A stretch of DNA of 64,000 bases from Trichobilharzia regenti (lineage: Eukaryota > Platyhelminthes > Trematoda > Strigeidida > Schistosomatidae): contig OX235270.1 of NCBI GenBank assembly GCA_944472135.2, positions 51,775,267 through 51,839,266 of the forward strand, in the 5' to 3' direction. A program made the translations under genes and the position numbers. The notes under the pieces are model-generated. The model ran no database searches. It was not told the origin of the DNA and worked only from the letters and a program-made list of their open reading frames with translations. The stretch's first letter is position 1; the number at the start of each line of letters is the position of its first letter. This document shows positions 10,385 to 19,914 of this stretch, piece by piece.

Positions 10385-10451
10385 ATATAAACATATAAAT
10401 TTACATGAAAATGCATGCCATTTTTTTAGGTCTGTGGGAACAATATGATAA

Positions 10452-10716
10452 CCAGTCATTCAATGGAGCACATCATGAAATATAGGAATATTGACTTCGC
10501 ATTAACAAAAAAACCCAAGTAAGTTTTGGATGGATTAAAAATACTTGGGAAAAAATAAAGCTTGAAGTTATTCCACAATATAACAAGTCATTCAATGGAG
10601 CACATCATGAAATATAGGAATATTGTCTTCGCATTAACAAAAAAACCCAAGTAAGTTTTGGATGGATTAAAAATACTTGGGAAAAAATAAAGCTTGAAGT
10701 AATTCCTCAATATAAC
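10452..10716 (-). repeat. Tandem 132-bp hairpin repeats in the LINE B 3' UTR
   Basis: The reverse complement of the doublet at 6155-6419 in LINE A, of the same total length (265 bp), with the same 8-bp hairpin stems. Confidence 0.8.
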
Positions 10717-11282
10717 CTGGGTGTGTACAAATCCGAATCTCATTTTTGATTTGATTTATATCCAAATTGGGTAATAAGGAAGCTATTTTTACAGATACGA
10801 TCAGTTATGTTATAAGCTACAATCGTGAAGTTGTATTACAAATTGATACTTTTCCATTGGTATAAGAGTATATTCCACAAATGTAATCCAGGTTGCGTCG
10901 TGGAGAAAGTTAATTCGTTATTAACCAGGCAACTGAAAGATACGGGACCAATAATGTTTGCAGATCATTTGTCATTGTAAATGGTCAAATATCCACATTA
11001 TTCATTCTCATTCAAAAAGTCAAATGGAAGCTGAAATGGTGAGAGAAAAAAGAAGACAAACAACAGCAACGCAAAAGAAAGCAACGGGAGTCCTTAAGGA
11101 GTGATTAATAAATATATACATATATATTCTGTTTAGTAACTGTGGTTATTTTGGTACACAAACTAACTAGTCCCGTTATGCTAACTTTTATATTATGTGT
11201 GAACTAATATTACTGTCCTGTGTAGAAATGTTAATCATCTAGTTCCAATAATATTAAAATTTATAATTGTAGTTTGCTGTAA

Positions 11283-12917
11283 CTACACGTTTAAACAACT
11301 TAAAATATCTATGTAGGGTGAAAAAGAGGGTGTAAGAGTCAGACGTATAAGTGCATTGTCATCTTTGAGCAGTCTGGTGACTGAGGAGATGAACACTGGA
11401 AGTGTGTTTGCATCGCGCACATTAGCTGGTAGTCTATTCCAAATGACTGAAAACTTATTTAAGAAGAAGTTGTACCGCACGTAAGTCTGACAGTGCTCTA
11501 TAGCAGCTAGGTTGTGATGATTTCTAAGATTGTAACTGACGACAGCGGTAGGTTTAGTTATTGGCTCGGAGGAATGCAAGAGAAGATTAGTTAGCTTATA
11601 GTAAAAGATTAGGTTTAGCTTAAGGCGTCTTTTCCAGAGGGGTTCTAATCTTAGTCTTACGCATCTCTCATGGTATTCCAGACTACTTTCTAAACCAAGA
11701 GTTCTTGAGGTAAACTGCCGTTGCACTCCCTCTAATTTAAGCTTGTCATTTTGTCTTAGTCCGCTAAGAATAAACGGGCAGTATTCTAAGATAGGTCGGA
11801 CACATACTTTGTATAATAAAACCCTAGTTTCACAACAAAAGAAATTGCGTGTTATGCATCCTATCAGCCTTCGCGTTTTACGTCTGGCATAATCAGTCTG
11901 TTCAGCGAACGTTAGGTTACTAGAGTATCTAATACCGAGATCTACGACTGAGTTGAGCTTAGCTAGTTTTCGCCCATTTATTTCAAGGTTTAGATCAAGC
12001 TTACTGTTGCCGATACAAATCCAGCCGCATTTGTCAATGTTAAAATTTAGGCAGGATTCAGCACACCACGTTGCAAGGCTACTTAGTTCAAGATGTATTT
12101 TAGTAACCATATCGCTTAATTCATGAGTGTAGCAGGAGTAGACGACTTTGAGGTCGTCAGCATATAGGAATGGTTTACCTGAGGTGAAGCACTTGCAAAT
12201 GCTGTTAATGTAAACTGTGAATAAAAGTGGACCTAGGACACTACCTTGCACGACCCCACTTGAGATCTGCCTAGGGTGAGACAATACAGATCCAACTTTG
12301 GTTATTTGTACCCTGTTGCTTAGAAATGATTTTAACCAGTTCAGTAATGGGTTGCGAATTCCACAAGAGTACAGCTTCTCAAAGAGAATACTGTGAGATA
12401 CCATGTCAAATGCCCTAGATATATCGAAGTATAGAACAACGACTAGCTTACGTGCTTCGCGATTACTAGTGATGCAGTTGAAAAAGTCGAAGTGGCAAGT
12501 AACGCAGGATCTATTTTTGAGAAATCCGTGTTGAGACCTTGTAACAAGATCCTCCCTAATTAGGTAGTCTGACAATTGATCCTTTACAACTTTCTCCATG
12601 ATTCGTGAGATAACTGGGGTTATATTTATGGGTCTGTAATTGCGGACGTTTGCCCTATCACCAGATTTGTAATGTGGAATTATGAAGCTAGTTTTCCACT
12701 CACTAGGGTAAGTGCCAGTGTCCATAGATATTGAGAAGAATTTAAGAAGTAACAGGGGTATATCACACCCACTGTTTTTGAAAATTATCGAAGCGAGGCC
12801 ATCCGGTCCCGTACTAGTGGAAGGTTTAAGGCTTTTAATTGCTTGTACTATTAGTTGATTAGTGAACACAATGCTTTCAAGGGAAGAGATAGTAAGGGGA
12901 GCGGTTTCACCAGGCAT
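11283..12917 (-). pseudogene. LINE B ORF2 reverse transcriptase domain, uninterrupted frame
   Basis: A 544-residue open frame, the best RT in the window. Motifs in order: G-P-D-G at 37-40, N-Y-R-P-I at 93-97, Q-H-G-F at about 129-132, F-D-I-S-R-A-F-D at 164-171, Q-G-S-V-L-G-P at about 224-230 and catalytic Y-A-D-D at 252-255. It ends at the same place as LINE A. A one-base deletion near 12,960 (GAACTTTC where LINE A has GAACTCTTC) separates it from the upstream ORF1/endonuclease frame, so the full ORF2 is broken although the RT core is intact. Confidence 0.88.
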
Positions 12918-12925
12918 ATGTGTTT

Positions 12926-14402
12926 CTAAACTAAAGTTTGCAAACCAATCACTGAAAGTTCACAGATAGTGGCAGGTTCATTGTAGATTACTTTGTCGTG
13001 AAGTAAGTATGGGATTTCCCTCGCCGACTGCATTCGTTTTTTAAGAAGTGCCGTTAAGTTATAAACTTTGGAGGTACTTTCAAGTGCCGTTAACTCTTCG
13101 TCGAGGTCCTTTTGAGAACGTAGGCGCTTGATAGATTCAAGAGACTCGTGGATTGAGAGCAATAGTGATATGTCCTTAGTGGAATAGTACTGTTTCTTCA
13201 GTTTCCTTAACTTATTACGGTGTGCCCTTGGAATATATTCAGTTCGGTGTCTACTTAATTTCACTATTTTATTTGGGGCAACTGTATCTAGACAAAGGGT
13301 AACATTCCTGTAAAACAGGGTTACTAAGGCCTCCAGGGAGTCAGTGGTAAAATAGTCATCCCATTGACAGAGTCGAATAAGTTCTTGGACTAATCCCCAG
13401 TCTGTATATTTGTAACTACGACATATTGTGCTTCCTGAGTCTTGTTTGTTTCCTGTATTTAGTGGTGAGAAAGGCAGAGAGCAGAGTACCATTCTATGGT
13501 CACTACTGGAAAATCTATTACCAACATAAGTGGATACTGGGATTGTGTCATGACAAAAAACAAGGTCCAAAATGTTGTCCCCACGAGTAGGTGTCTGGAC
13601 GTGTTGTTGCCATCCATAACAGTCTATAGTGGCAAGTAATTCGTCGAAGCGTTGGGGGCCGGAACTAGTTAGCCAATTAACTTCTGGAAGTGTAGTTTGC
13701 TGAATGCTAGTTTCAGCACTAGGTGTCTGTTGCTGTGCACGATCCTTATTTGGTAAATCAAAGCTAGAGCTAGAGGAGGTGACCAGGTTATTACTACGCA
13801 TTATTCTGCGCTGACACGGTGTTTTATCCTGAGCTACGGTTATAGACTTATAACTGCTATTCAGTCTTAAGTGATCCTGACATTTAGTAAACTTACTAGC
13901 ATCAAGGGAATTGCTGAATTTAAAAATGATTGGGCAATTAGCCTGGTTAGACTTTTTACGAAGTCGTTTGCATTCACATGGAACACTAGCCATGCCGCAA
14001 CAAATCAGGATTTTGTGTCTTACAGTTTTCAGGGGCAGAGAGTCTGGGACGTTGTAAACTATAGCTTGGTGAGAAGAGGTTATACGCTTCATCACCTCCG
14101 TAGCCAAGCAGTCAATCAGATTTTCAGCTTTATTTAGGTTGTCTGGAGATATTTTAGGATGCCTTTCTAAAAGACAGGCTATGGGGTCTAAATTCAAAAG
14201 CTTATTTTGAGTTACATCCAGTAAACACTTAACCTGGCCAATATCAGAACGGCTCTCCGTGGTATTTGAGATTGGCAGTGACATACTATCAAACTGATCT
14301 AATTTTCTCTGAATTTCACTTACTTGCCTCTGCATATCTTTCAAAAGGAGGTTTAGTTTACAGAACTCAGAGTTCTCTAACAGAACATCTTTCACCTGTA
14401 TC
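12926..14402 (-). pseudogene. LINE B ORF1 fused in frame to the C-terminal half of the endonuclease
   Basis: One open frame of about 490 residues. The first ~200 match LINE C ORF1 (coiled-coil-like start, then R-I-T-S-S-H and R-L-R-K-K-S). At about residue 245 it passes directly into endonuclease sequence, entering at the equivalent of the G-D-F-N-M-P motif (here T-L-P-E-V-N-W) and continuing through L-D-L-V-F and S-S-D-H-R-M to the RT linker. The ORF1 C-terminus and the endonuclease N-terminus with the catalytic Glu are gone, so an internal deletion has fused the two proteins in frame. Confidence 0.8.
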
Positions 14403-14500
14403 ACTTACGTAACAGCAGAATGTCCTATAGAAAACTCTGTCGCCTTAAACTTGAGTAAACCTAATGGTACAGACATACATGAAATACTCTTAAATAATAA
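14403..14500. repeat. 98-bp target-site duplication of LINE B (right copy)
   Basis: The partner of 10,026-10,123. LINE C ORF1 resumes in frame through this copy. Confidence 0.88.
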
Positions 14501-15398
14501 AAATTTACCTAGTAAACTCAACGATGAAGCAACTACGGTCATAGACTTAGATGCATCTTCAGAGTTATGCTCGCTAGCCACATCACCGTCAGCCGCTAAT
14601 ACCACTACCAACGTTAAGCAAAAGGCTAAGCTCGAGCATCTAGCATTAAGCATATCCTCCCCGAGCAGCACTCAGATTAGTGAGCATACAAAACGAAGTA
14701 AAATAACCCTGCCATCCAGAATACCTGTACTCAAACACATCACTGATAGGTTTCTCAGCAGCAAACCAGATAACATTAACTTAAGCGACTACAATCATAC
14801 CACTAAACCAGGGAAGCAGAATAAGCCCTCATACCGCCATAAATCTAACGTCAATGAAAAGAGAGGTAACCCGCCGATTCATCCAACATCGAACAAGTCT
14901 TCGTCCGATAGACACAACAGACGCTATATGTCTGGGCACCCTAAAAATAAGTCGAAGCCCGACGGGCAGGCATACACCTACCCCGACACAACTTTCCAAT
15001 CTATGGCTACTATAGACAAAAGTTTGATCCAGGGACCTCTACAACAAGGAACAAGTGCGCTAGGCATGTTTCCTAAAGGTGGCCTTTTGACTCACCACAT
15101 CCCTGAAAACCATCGCATACAGACCACCCAAGACCGTCAATGGACTAATATTTACGAAAATAACTTAAACACACAGAATATTAGTCATAACTGCGATACA
15201 CGTAACTCTACCCCAGCATACTATCCACAAGGAATACCTACCTCCCCCCCATCCAATCTAAATTTTCTCAGCCAACACGAAATTTCAGCCTCAATATTGA
15301 CGCAAATAGCACACATACTGTCAAGCCACTTATCACCGGATGGGAGGACGATGCATTGGAGGCACGGTATTGTGAACACCTCACACCCGCCGGGGTAA
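14403..15398 (+). pseudogene. LINE C ORF1, C-terminal part
   Basis: Continues ORF1 after LINE B and is open to a stop at 15,398. It is rich in Ser, Thr, Asn, Pro and Lys and low in hydrophobics, so it is probably disordered and basic. No CCHC or PHD finger is visible. The last ~40 nt overlap the start of the ORF2 frame, as in many LINEs where ORF2 is reached by reinitiation or frameshifting. Confidence 0.75.
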
Positions 15399-15999
15399 CA
15401 AACTATGGCACATCTCTCTGTGCTGATACTGGTGTAGGGCACTTTTCCAGCACTGCTAGTAAGTGGCCACCATCTGAGTTAGCACCCATCAAACAATCTG
15501 TTCTAGACGCCATAAACCTTGGAGAGAATATTTTTAAAGATATATGCGATTTCACCGTCACCCCTAACTCTCTCTCATTCTGTCTTATCAGTGCTCGCTC
15601 CTTACTCAACAAAATGTTCGACTTCACGACATTATCCCTAATTTGCAATCCGTCTCTCATAATGATTACTGAGACATGGTGCACTCCTCAGATTTGCGAA
15701 AAAGATATTTCTATTGATAACTATTATGTATTCAGAGGCGACAGAAACTATGGTAGAGAAGGAGGATGTGCTATGTATATCAGGTCTGATATTAAGGCCA
15801 CACAATGCTTCTACCCAGAGCTCATCACAGATAACGATTCAGTGTGGGCTATTCTAAGACTGTCTCACTCCAGTTCCTATCTTATAGGTTGCATCTATCA
15901 CCCCCCGTGCTCAACTGTTGAAGGTAATATGAAGCTTGCTAGCACGTTCGCTTACGCCACTTCACTACCTCACACGGCTAAAATTATATGTGGGGACTT
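15356..15999 (+). pseudogene. LINE C ORF2, endonuclease N-terminal half
   Basis: Open frame overlapping ORF1. The endonuclease begins with a C-L-I-S-A-R-S-L-L block and has an intact I-T-E-T-W (catalytic Glu), then G-C-A-M-Y-I, a G-C-I-Y-H-P-P block and I-I-C-G-D, where an RTE fragment interrupts it after the Asp. No ATG is obvious at the start; the frame is open further upstream inside ORF1. The nicking activity would have been target-primed. Confidence 0.8.
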
Positions 16000-16686
16000 A
16001 ATTAATGTCCGGTTATCAACCAAGGGACGTGTGTACTGCTCATCAGTTCGCTCCGTCCTTCTCTATGGCTCTGAAACATGGCCAATACGAGTTGAAGACA
16101 TGAAAAGGTTAACTGCTTTCGATCATAGATGTCTGCGATCCCTGTCTCACGTTAGGTGGTTTCACAAGATAAGTAATGTTGACGTTAGGCGTAGAGTGTT
16201 GGGCAAAGAGGGGAAATCAATCGACGAGGCTATAAAGTTACATAGACTAAGATGGCTAGGTCACGTGCTGCGCATGCCTAACCACCGCCTCCTCCGACGG
16301 GCATTGCTAGCTGATATAGGTGGTGCAGGCTGGAAAAGAGCCAGTGGTGGCCAAACAAAAACATGGCATCAATCCATGAAATCCTTGACAGTTAAACTGA
16401 GTCAGGTAGGGAGATGCAGACTCCCGGGTTGGGGTCCTCGGGACTCTAGGAATCAATGGCTGGAGACAATAGGTGACATGGCTCAAAATCGCAGATGTAT
16501 TCAGTCTCTGTAATCTTTCATATTCCTTTCTACCATTACCCATTCGGTTTCACTCTCATACTTGTCAAACTCTATTGATTCTCTCCACTCATCTTCTTGT
16601 CTACCTCTGTGTGCTATTTGGAAGGTGGCAACTCGAACTGCTGCACTTCGGGGCCAAGTTCTATGTTGAATCCAGACAGACAGACA
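16000..16686 (+). mobile_element. 5'-truncated RTE (SR2-like) LINE fragment inserted in LINE C
   Basis: An insertion of about 687 bp between GGGGACTT at 15,992-15,999 and GGGGACTT at 16,687-16,694. It encodes the C-terminal tail of an RTE RT, with V-L-L-Y-G-S-E-T-W near its start and L-H-R-L-R-W-L-G-H-V-L-R-M later, motifs well known in schistosome RTE elements. This is followed by a ~190-bp 3' UTR ending in (ACAG)n. It reads through in frame with LINE C, so a chimeric ORF appears. The same 3' end terminates the insertion at 18,543-19,320. Confidence 0.85.
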
Positions 16687-17119
16687 GGGGACTTTAATAT
16701 GCCCGATGTAGTCTGGCAACCACTTTCCTCACCAAAACGGTACAATGAATTTATCAACATAATAGAAGCAAAAGAATGGCAACAACACGTACAGTATCCT
16801 ACCAGGCTACCTAAGATTTTAGATCTAGTTTTCACTAATGGTATCATCCCCACTACCCTTCGAGTAGGTAAAGAGTTTCCTGGCAGCGACCACAGAGTAG
16901 TATTCGGTACATTTAATATTTGCACTAGCATGAGTTCGACAATAAACGCCAACAAAGTATTACTCAGGGGTTACAGACATGCTCAGTCGGATGACCTGAA
17001 AGGTACCTACGCACCCTAATTGGGACCCATACTTTACATGCAGTTCGGTTATAGAGACAAACAAATTACTCTATGAGAACCTAGGATTTGCACATGACTT
17101 CATCGCTCCAGTAAGAATT
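16687..17119 (+). pseudogene. LINE C ORF2, endonuclease C-terminal half
   Basis: The endonuclease resumes with G-D-F-N-M-P-D at about 16,690, then a W-Q-Q-H-V block, I-L-D-L-V-F and S-D-H-R-V-V with the catalytic Asp/His pair. The frame ends at a stop (17,017-17,019). A one-base loss close to it is inferred, because the +1 frame continues through a D-P-Y-F-T block into the RT linker at 17,120. Confidence 0.75.
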
Positions 17120-18542
17120 GTGAAAACGAGGCCTAAACAGCCCGACTTCATCCCCGTAAAGATTCGAGACCGACTGCGTAAGCATGCTAGGCAATTCTAC
17201 AGATATAATGACTTTTCATCACTCATTACACTCAAGCAAACTTATGATTCATACAAATCTAATCAGTTATCTGAGTCCATCAAACTAGAACGCATCCTCC
17301 ACTCACGACCTGATAATACAGAAGCATTAGTTAAACTAATTAAGTCACGAATCAACAACAACAGAATAAGTATCCCTAACTTATTACTAGATGGAGAAAA
17401 ACTACACGAAGACCCGCAGGAGATATGTGAGTTATTCAGCTCCCTTTTTTCTAGCTACTATACTATCGAAGAAACAGTAGATAGTCTTGAAGTTCCGACA
17501 ATACCAAATCACTTTTTGGGTAATACAACATTCACCCAACAAAAGATTTCCTCCGCTATAGCATCCCTCCGGACATCATATAACGCTGGGCCCGATGGAA
17601 TTCCATCTATCTTGTTGAAAAGAGGTGGTGAGGATATACCCATTATCCTACTAAAGTTTTTCATTCTGTCCTTAAATAATGGCAGTTACCCAGAATGCTG
17701 GAAACTGTCGTTTATAACCCCTAGGCACAAACAAGGACCAACTTCTAACATCGAAAACTACCGACCGATTAATATCACGTCAGTAGTTTCCAGGGTTATG
17801 GAAAAGGTTATAGGGCAAGATATTGCTTCATACCTCCACCTTCACAAAGTGTTTACTCCAGCACAACACGGCTTCTTGAAAAATCGATCATGCTCCACCT
17901 GCCTACTTGACTACTTTGATGATGTTACCGCTAAGCGTGATCATGGTTTGTATGTCGCAACTCTCTTCTTTGACTTCAAAAAAGCCTTTGATAAAGTCCC
18001 ACACAAGAGACTAATCCTTAAGCTAAAGTCGTACGGGTTCCAAGACCCCTTGTTATCCTGGCTCATTTCTTTCTTGGAAGATCGTTCCCAAGTTGTGAAA
18101 TTTGCAAATAATTACTCGTCACCCAGACCTATACGAAGTGGAGTGACTCAGGGTAGTGTACTAGGTCCACTGCTTTTCGTAATCTACATTAACGACATCT
18201 GCAGCGTAATCAAGCATGGTACCCCATACCTCTTTGCTGACGACTTAAAGATTGTATACAGCTTCCCCCATTCTACACTAAACGAAGGATTCACACATAT
18301 TCAAGATGATCTGGATAGGTTACATAACTGGAGCAATGACTGGCAACTGCCATTCAATTCTGATAAATGTGGTGTCCTATATTTCAATAACTCCCATCCG
18401 AACTTCAGGTTACACCTAGGTAACTCTTTTCTCCAAACCCTCAGTTCCATAAAAGACCTGGGAGTAACCTACTCACAAAACTTAACATTCAGTCAGTACG
18501 CAAAAGCACTTGTTTCTAAATGCCGAAGACTCACAGGCTTGT
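17120..18542 (+). pseudogene. LINE C ORF2, reverse transcriptase domain
   Basis: Open for 474 codons up to the RTE-derived insertion. Counting from 17,120: G-P-D-G at 157-160, N-Y-R-P-I at 213-217, Q-H-G-F at 249-252, F-F-D-F-K-K-A-F-D at 283-291, T-Q-G-S-V-L-G-P at 343-350 and catalytic F-A-D-D at 372-375. It is similar in layout to LINE A/B but clearly diverged in sequence. It is interrupted after a C-R-R-L-T-G-L block; the thumb region continues at 19,321. Confidence 0.88.
18533..18542. repeat. 10-bp target duplication ACAGGCTTGT (left)
   Basis: ACAGGCTTGT at 18,533-18,542 recurs at 19,321-19,330. Removing one copy with 18,543-19,320 rejoins the LINE C RT frame. Confidence 0.85.
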
Positions 18543-19320
18543 ATGTATATGTATTAGCATAGCCCGACCGAAAGCTGCTACCTTGACGTGGTGGTCGGGC
18601 TTGAACACCGCAGTGACCTAATCAAGCTATATTGGCTGAGACTTATGTCTCTTGAGGTTCTACCATGCCAGGCAGGTTGTTTGGATTGCGGTTAAACAAA
18701 AAGCAGCTACCCCATCCAATACCATGATTCAAACAAATTCGCAAAATTTCATGCCGGGTCGGCCGTGGCCCGGATTAACAACGACCGCGCTTCCTGCTGC
18801 CGTGTCACAGGGCAGGAGTGATAAGTATGCTACTGAGGCACACCAAACAAATGAGAACAAACAAAAACAGGCCGCGTGTGACCGGCCTCAAGCAGTTGTC
18901 CCCTGGGCTCTGCGGCCACGCAACCAACTTCCACGGTGTGGGCAGCCGGGAAGTGACAAACGCCCTCACAATCCGAAATGCACACAAAACCTCTCTAATC
19001 CTCACTTATCTTTGTCTTCATCTCTATTACCTTGCCTTCCTCCCACTGATGCAACTCCTCTACTTGATGGCTCTTCACTCTGTGTCCACTAAAAACGACG
19101 GTCAAAATCGTTGTCAATGGCGCAGATGTATTCAGTCTCTGTAATCTTTCATATTCCTTTCTACCATTACCCATTCGGTTTCACTCTCATACTTGTCAAA
19201 CTCTATTGATTCTCTTCACTCATCTTCTTGTCTACCTCTGCGTGCTATTCGGAAGGTGGCAACTCGAACTGCTGCACTTCGGGGCCAAGTTCTATGTTGA
19301 ATCCAGACAGAGACAAACAG
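18543..19320 (+). mobile_element. Non-autonomous RTE derivative: RTE-type 5' end fused to RTE 3' end
   Basis: A 778-bp insertion with a 10-bp target duplication. Its last ~210 bp (from about 19,105) are nearly the same as the 3' end of the RTE fragment at 16,475-16,686, including the terminal TTGAATCCAGACAGA tail. The preceding ~540 bp contain no RT or endonuclease and begin with a GC-richer structured region (18,562-18,710). The layout is that of an internally deleted LINE mobilised in trans. Short open frames inside have no recognisable domains. Confidence 0.75.
18562..18707 (+). ncRNA. Candidate HDV-like self-cleaving ribozyme fold at the 5' end of the RTE derivative
   Basis: Pairings read directly from the sequence give a nested double pseudoknot in HDV order. 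P1 is GCCCGACC (18,562-18,569) with GGTCGGGC (18,593-18,600). P2 is GCTGCT (18,574-18,579) with AGCAGC (18,702-18,707). P3 is ACC (18,580-18,582) with GGT (18,590-18,592), closing a 7-nt loop. P4 is ACCGCA (18,607-18,612) with TGCGGT (18,687-18,692). J4/2 reads TAAACAAAA, with a candidate catalytic C at 18,697. P2 abuts P3 and P3 abuts P1' with no spacer, as in HDV. Cleavage would fall before G18562. HDV-like ribozymes at the 5' ends of R2, RTE and other LINEs are established. The fold here is inferred and untested, and 19 extra bases precede it. Confidence 0.42.
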
Positions 19321-19330
19321 ACAGGCTTGT
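19321..19330. repeat. 10-bp target duplication ACAGGCTTGT (right)
   Basis: The partner of 18,533-18,542. Confidence 0.85.
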
Positions 19331-19914
19331 TACATCGAAAAATGTACACAAATGAGGCTAAAGTCCTTTTATACAAAGTCATGGTTCGTCCAGTACTTGA
19401 ATACTGCACAATTGTCTTCGGTTTCATGCATGGGTATGACAGGGTTCGTATTGAAAATATTCAGCGAAGTTTTACTCGACGCCTATTATACAAACATGAA
19501 GGACTGACTTACGCTGATAGGTGCAAAATGTATGGACTTCAGCCACTTTGGTTAAGGCGCCTGAAACTCAACCTTACATTCCTCTTTCGCCTTTTACACG
19601 GCTACATCAAAAGCAGTAATCCAATAGCTTTCAACAATTTACCCATATATACTCTTAGGAATCATGAAAATACTCTATCCATAAGCCGGTTCCGGACAAA
19701 ACTGCGATCACGTTTCTTTAAAATACAGTACAGTGCATTATGGAACGAACTTCCACTTACTGTACGTAGTTGCCGATCTCCTACTGAATTCCAGCGTCTA
19801 CTTAACGAGTTCCTATCAACAAAAGAGCTTCGGTCTACTTATCCATACTTTATCCATATGGGCCGCTCAACTAGCTTTAGTACTACAGACCCCAGTGCAA
19901 TACCCCCAATTTGA
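19321..19914 (+). pseudogene. LINE C ORF2, RT C-terminal region
   Basis: The frame resumes after the insertion with a V-L-L-Y-K-V-M-V-R-P block matching the C-terminal RT region of LINES A and B, followed by an R-R-L-K-L-N-L-T-F helix and a T-L-R-N-H motif. It ends at a stop at 19,912-19,914. No RNase H domain follows. The apparent longer frame upstream includes translated insertion tail and is not the native start. Confidence 0.82.

Larger units (their letters stand above)
10124..14402 (-). mobile_element. LINE B: same family as LINE A, inserted antisense into LINE C ORF1
   Basis: A 4,279-bp insertion with its 3' end at the left, finishing GAGAATATAC (10,141-10,132) plus a (TTA)n-type tail. 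It has a nearly intact RT frame (12,917-11,283), a fused ORF1-endonuclease frame (14,402-12,926) and a long 3' UTR. Compared with the layout of LINE C it lacks the ORF1 start, the ORF1 C-terminal half and the first half of the endonuclease, so it is both 5'-truncated and internally deleted. The RT and 3' UTR match LINE A closely. Confidence 0.88.

Noticed and set aside
15356..16513. A single 385-residue endonuclease gene
   Set aside because: A chimera: the first half is LINE C endonuclease, the second half an RTE fragment inserted in frame, with the LINE C domain resuming at 16,687.
18652..19092. Open frame of 146 codons in the RTE derivative
   Set aside because: Low-complexity Pro/Ser/Thr/Gln composition with no domain. 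The region is better explained as an RTE 5' UTR-like segment.
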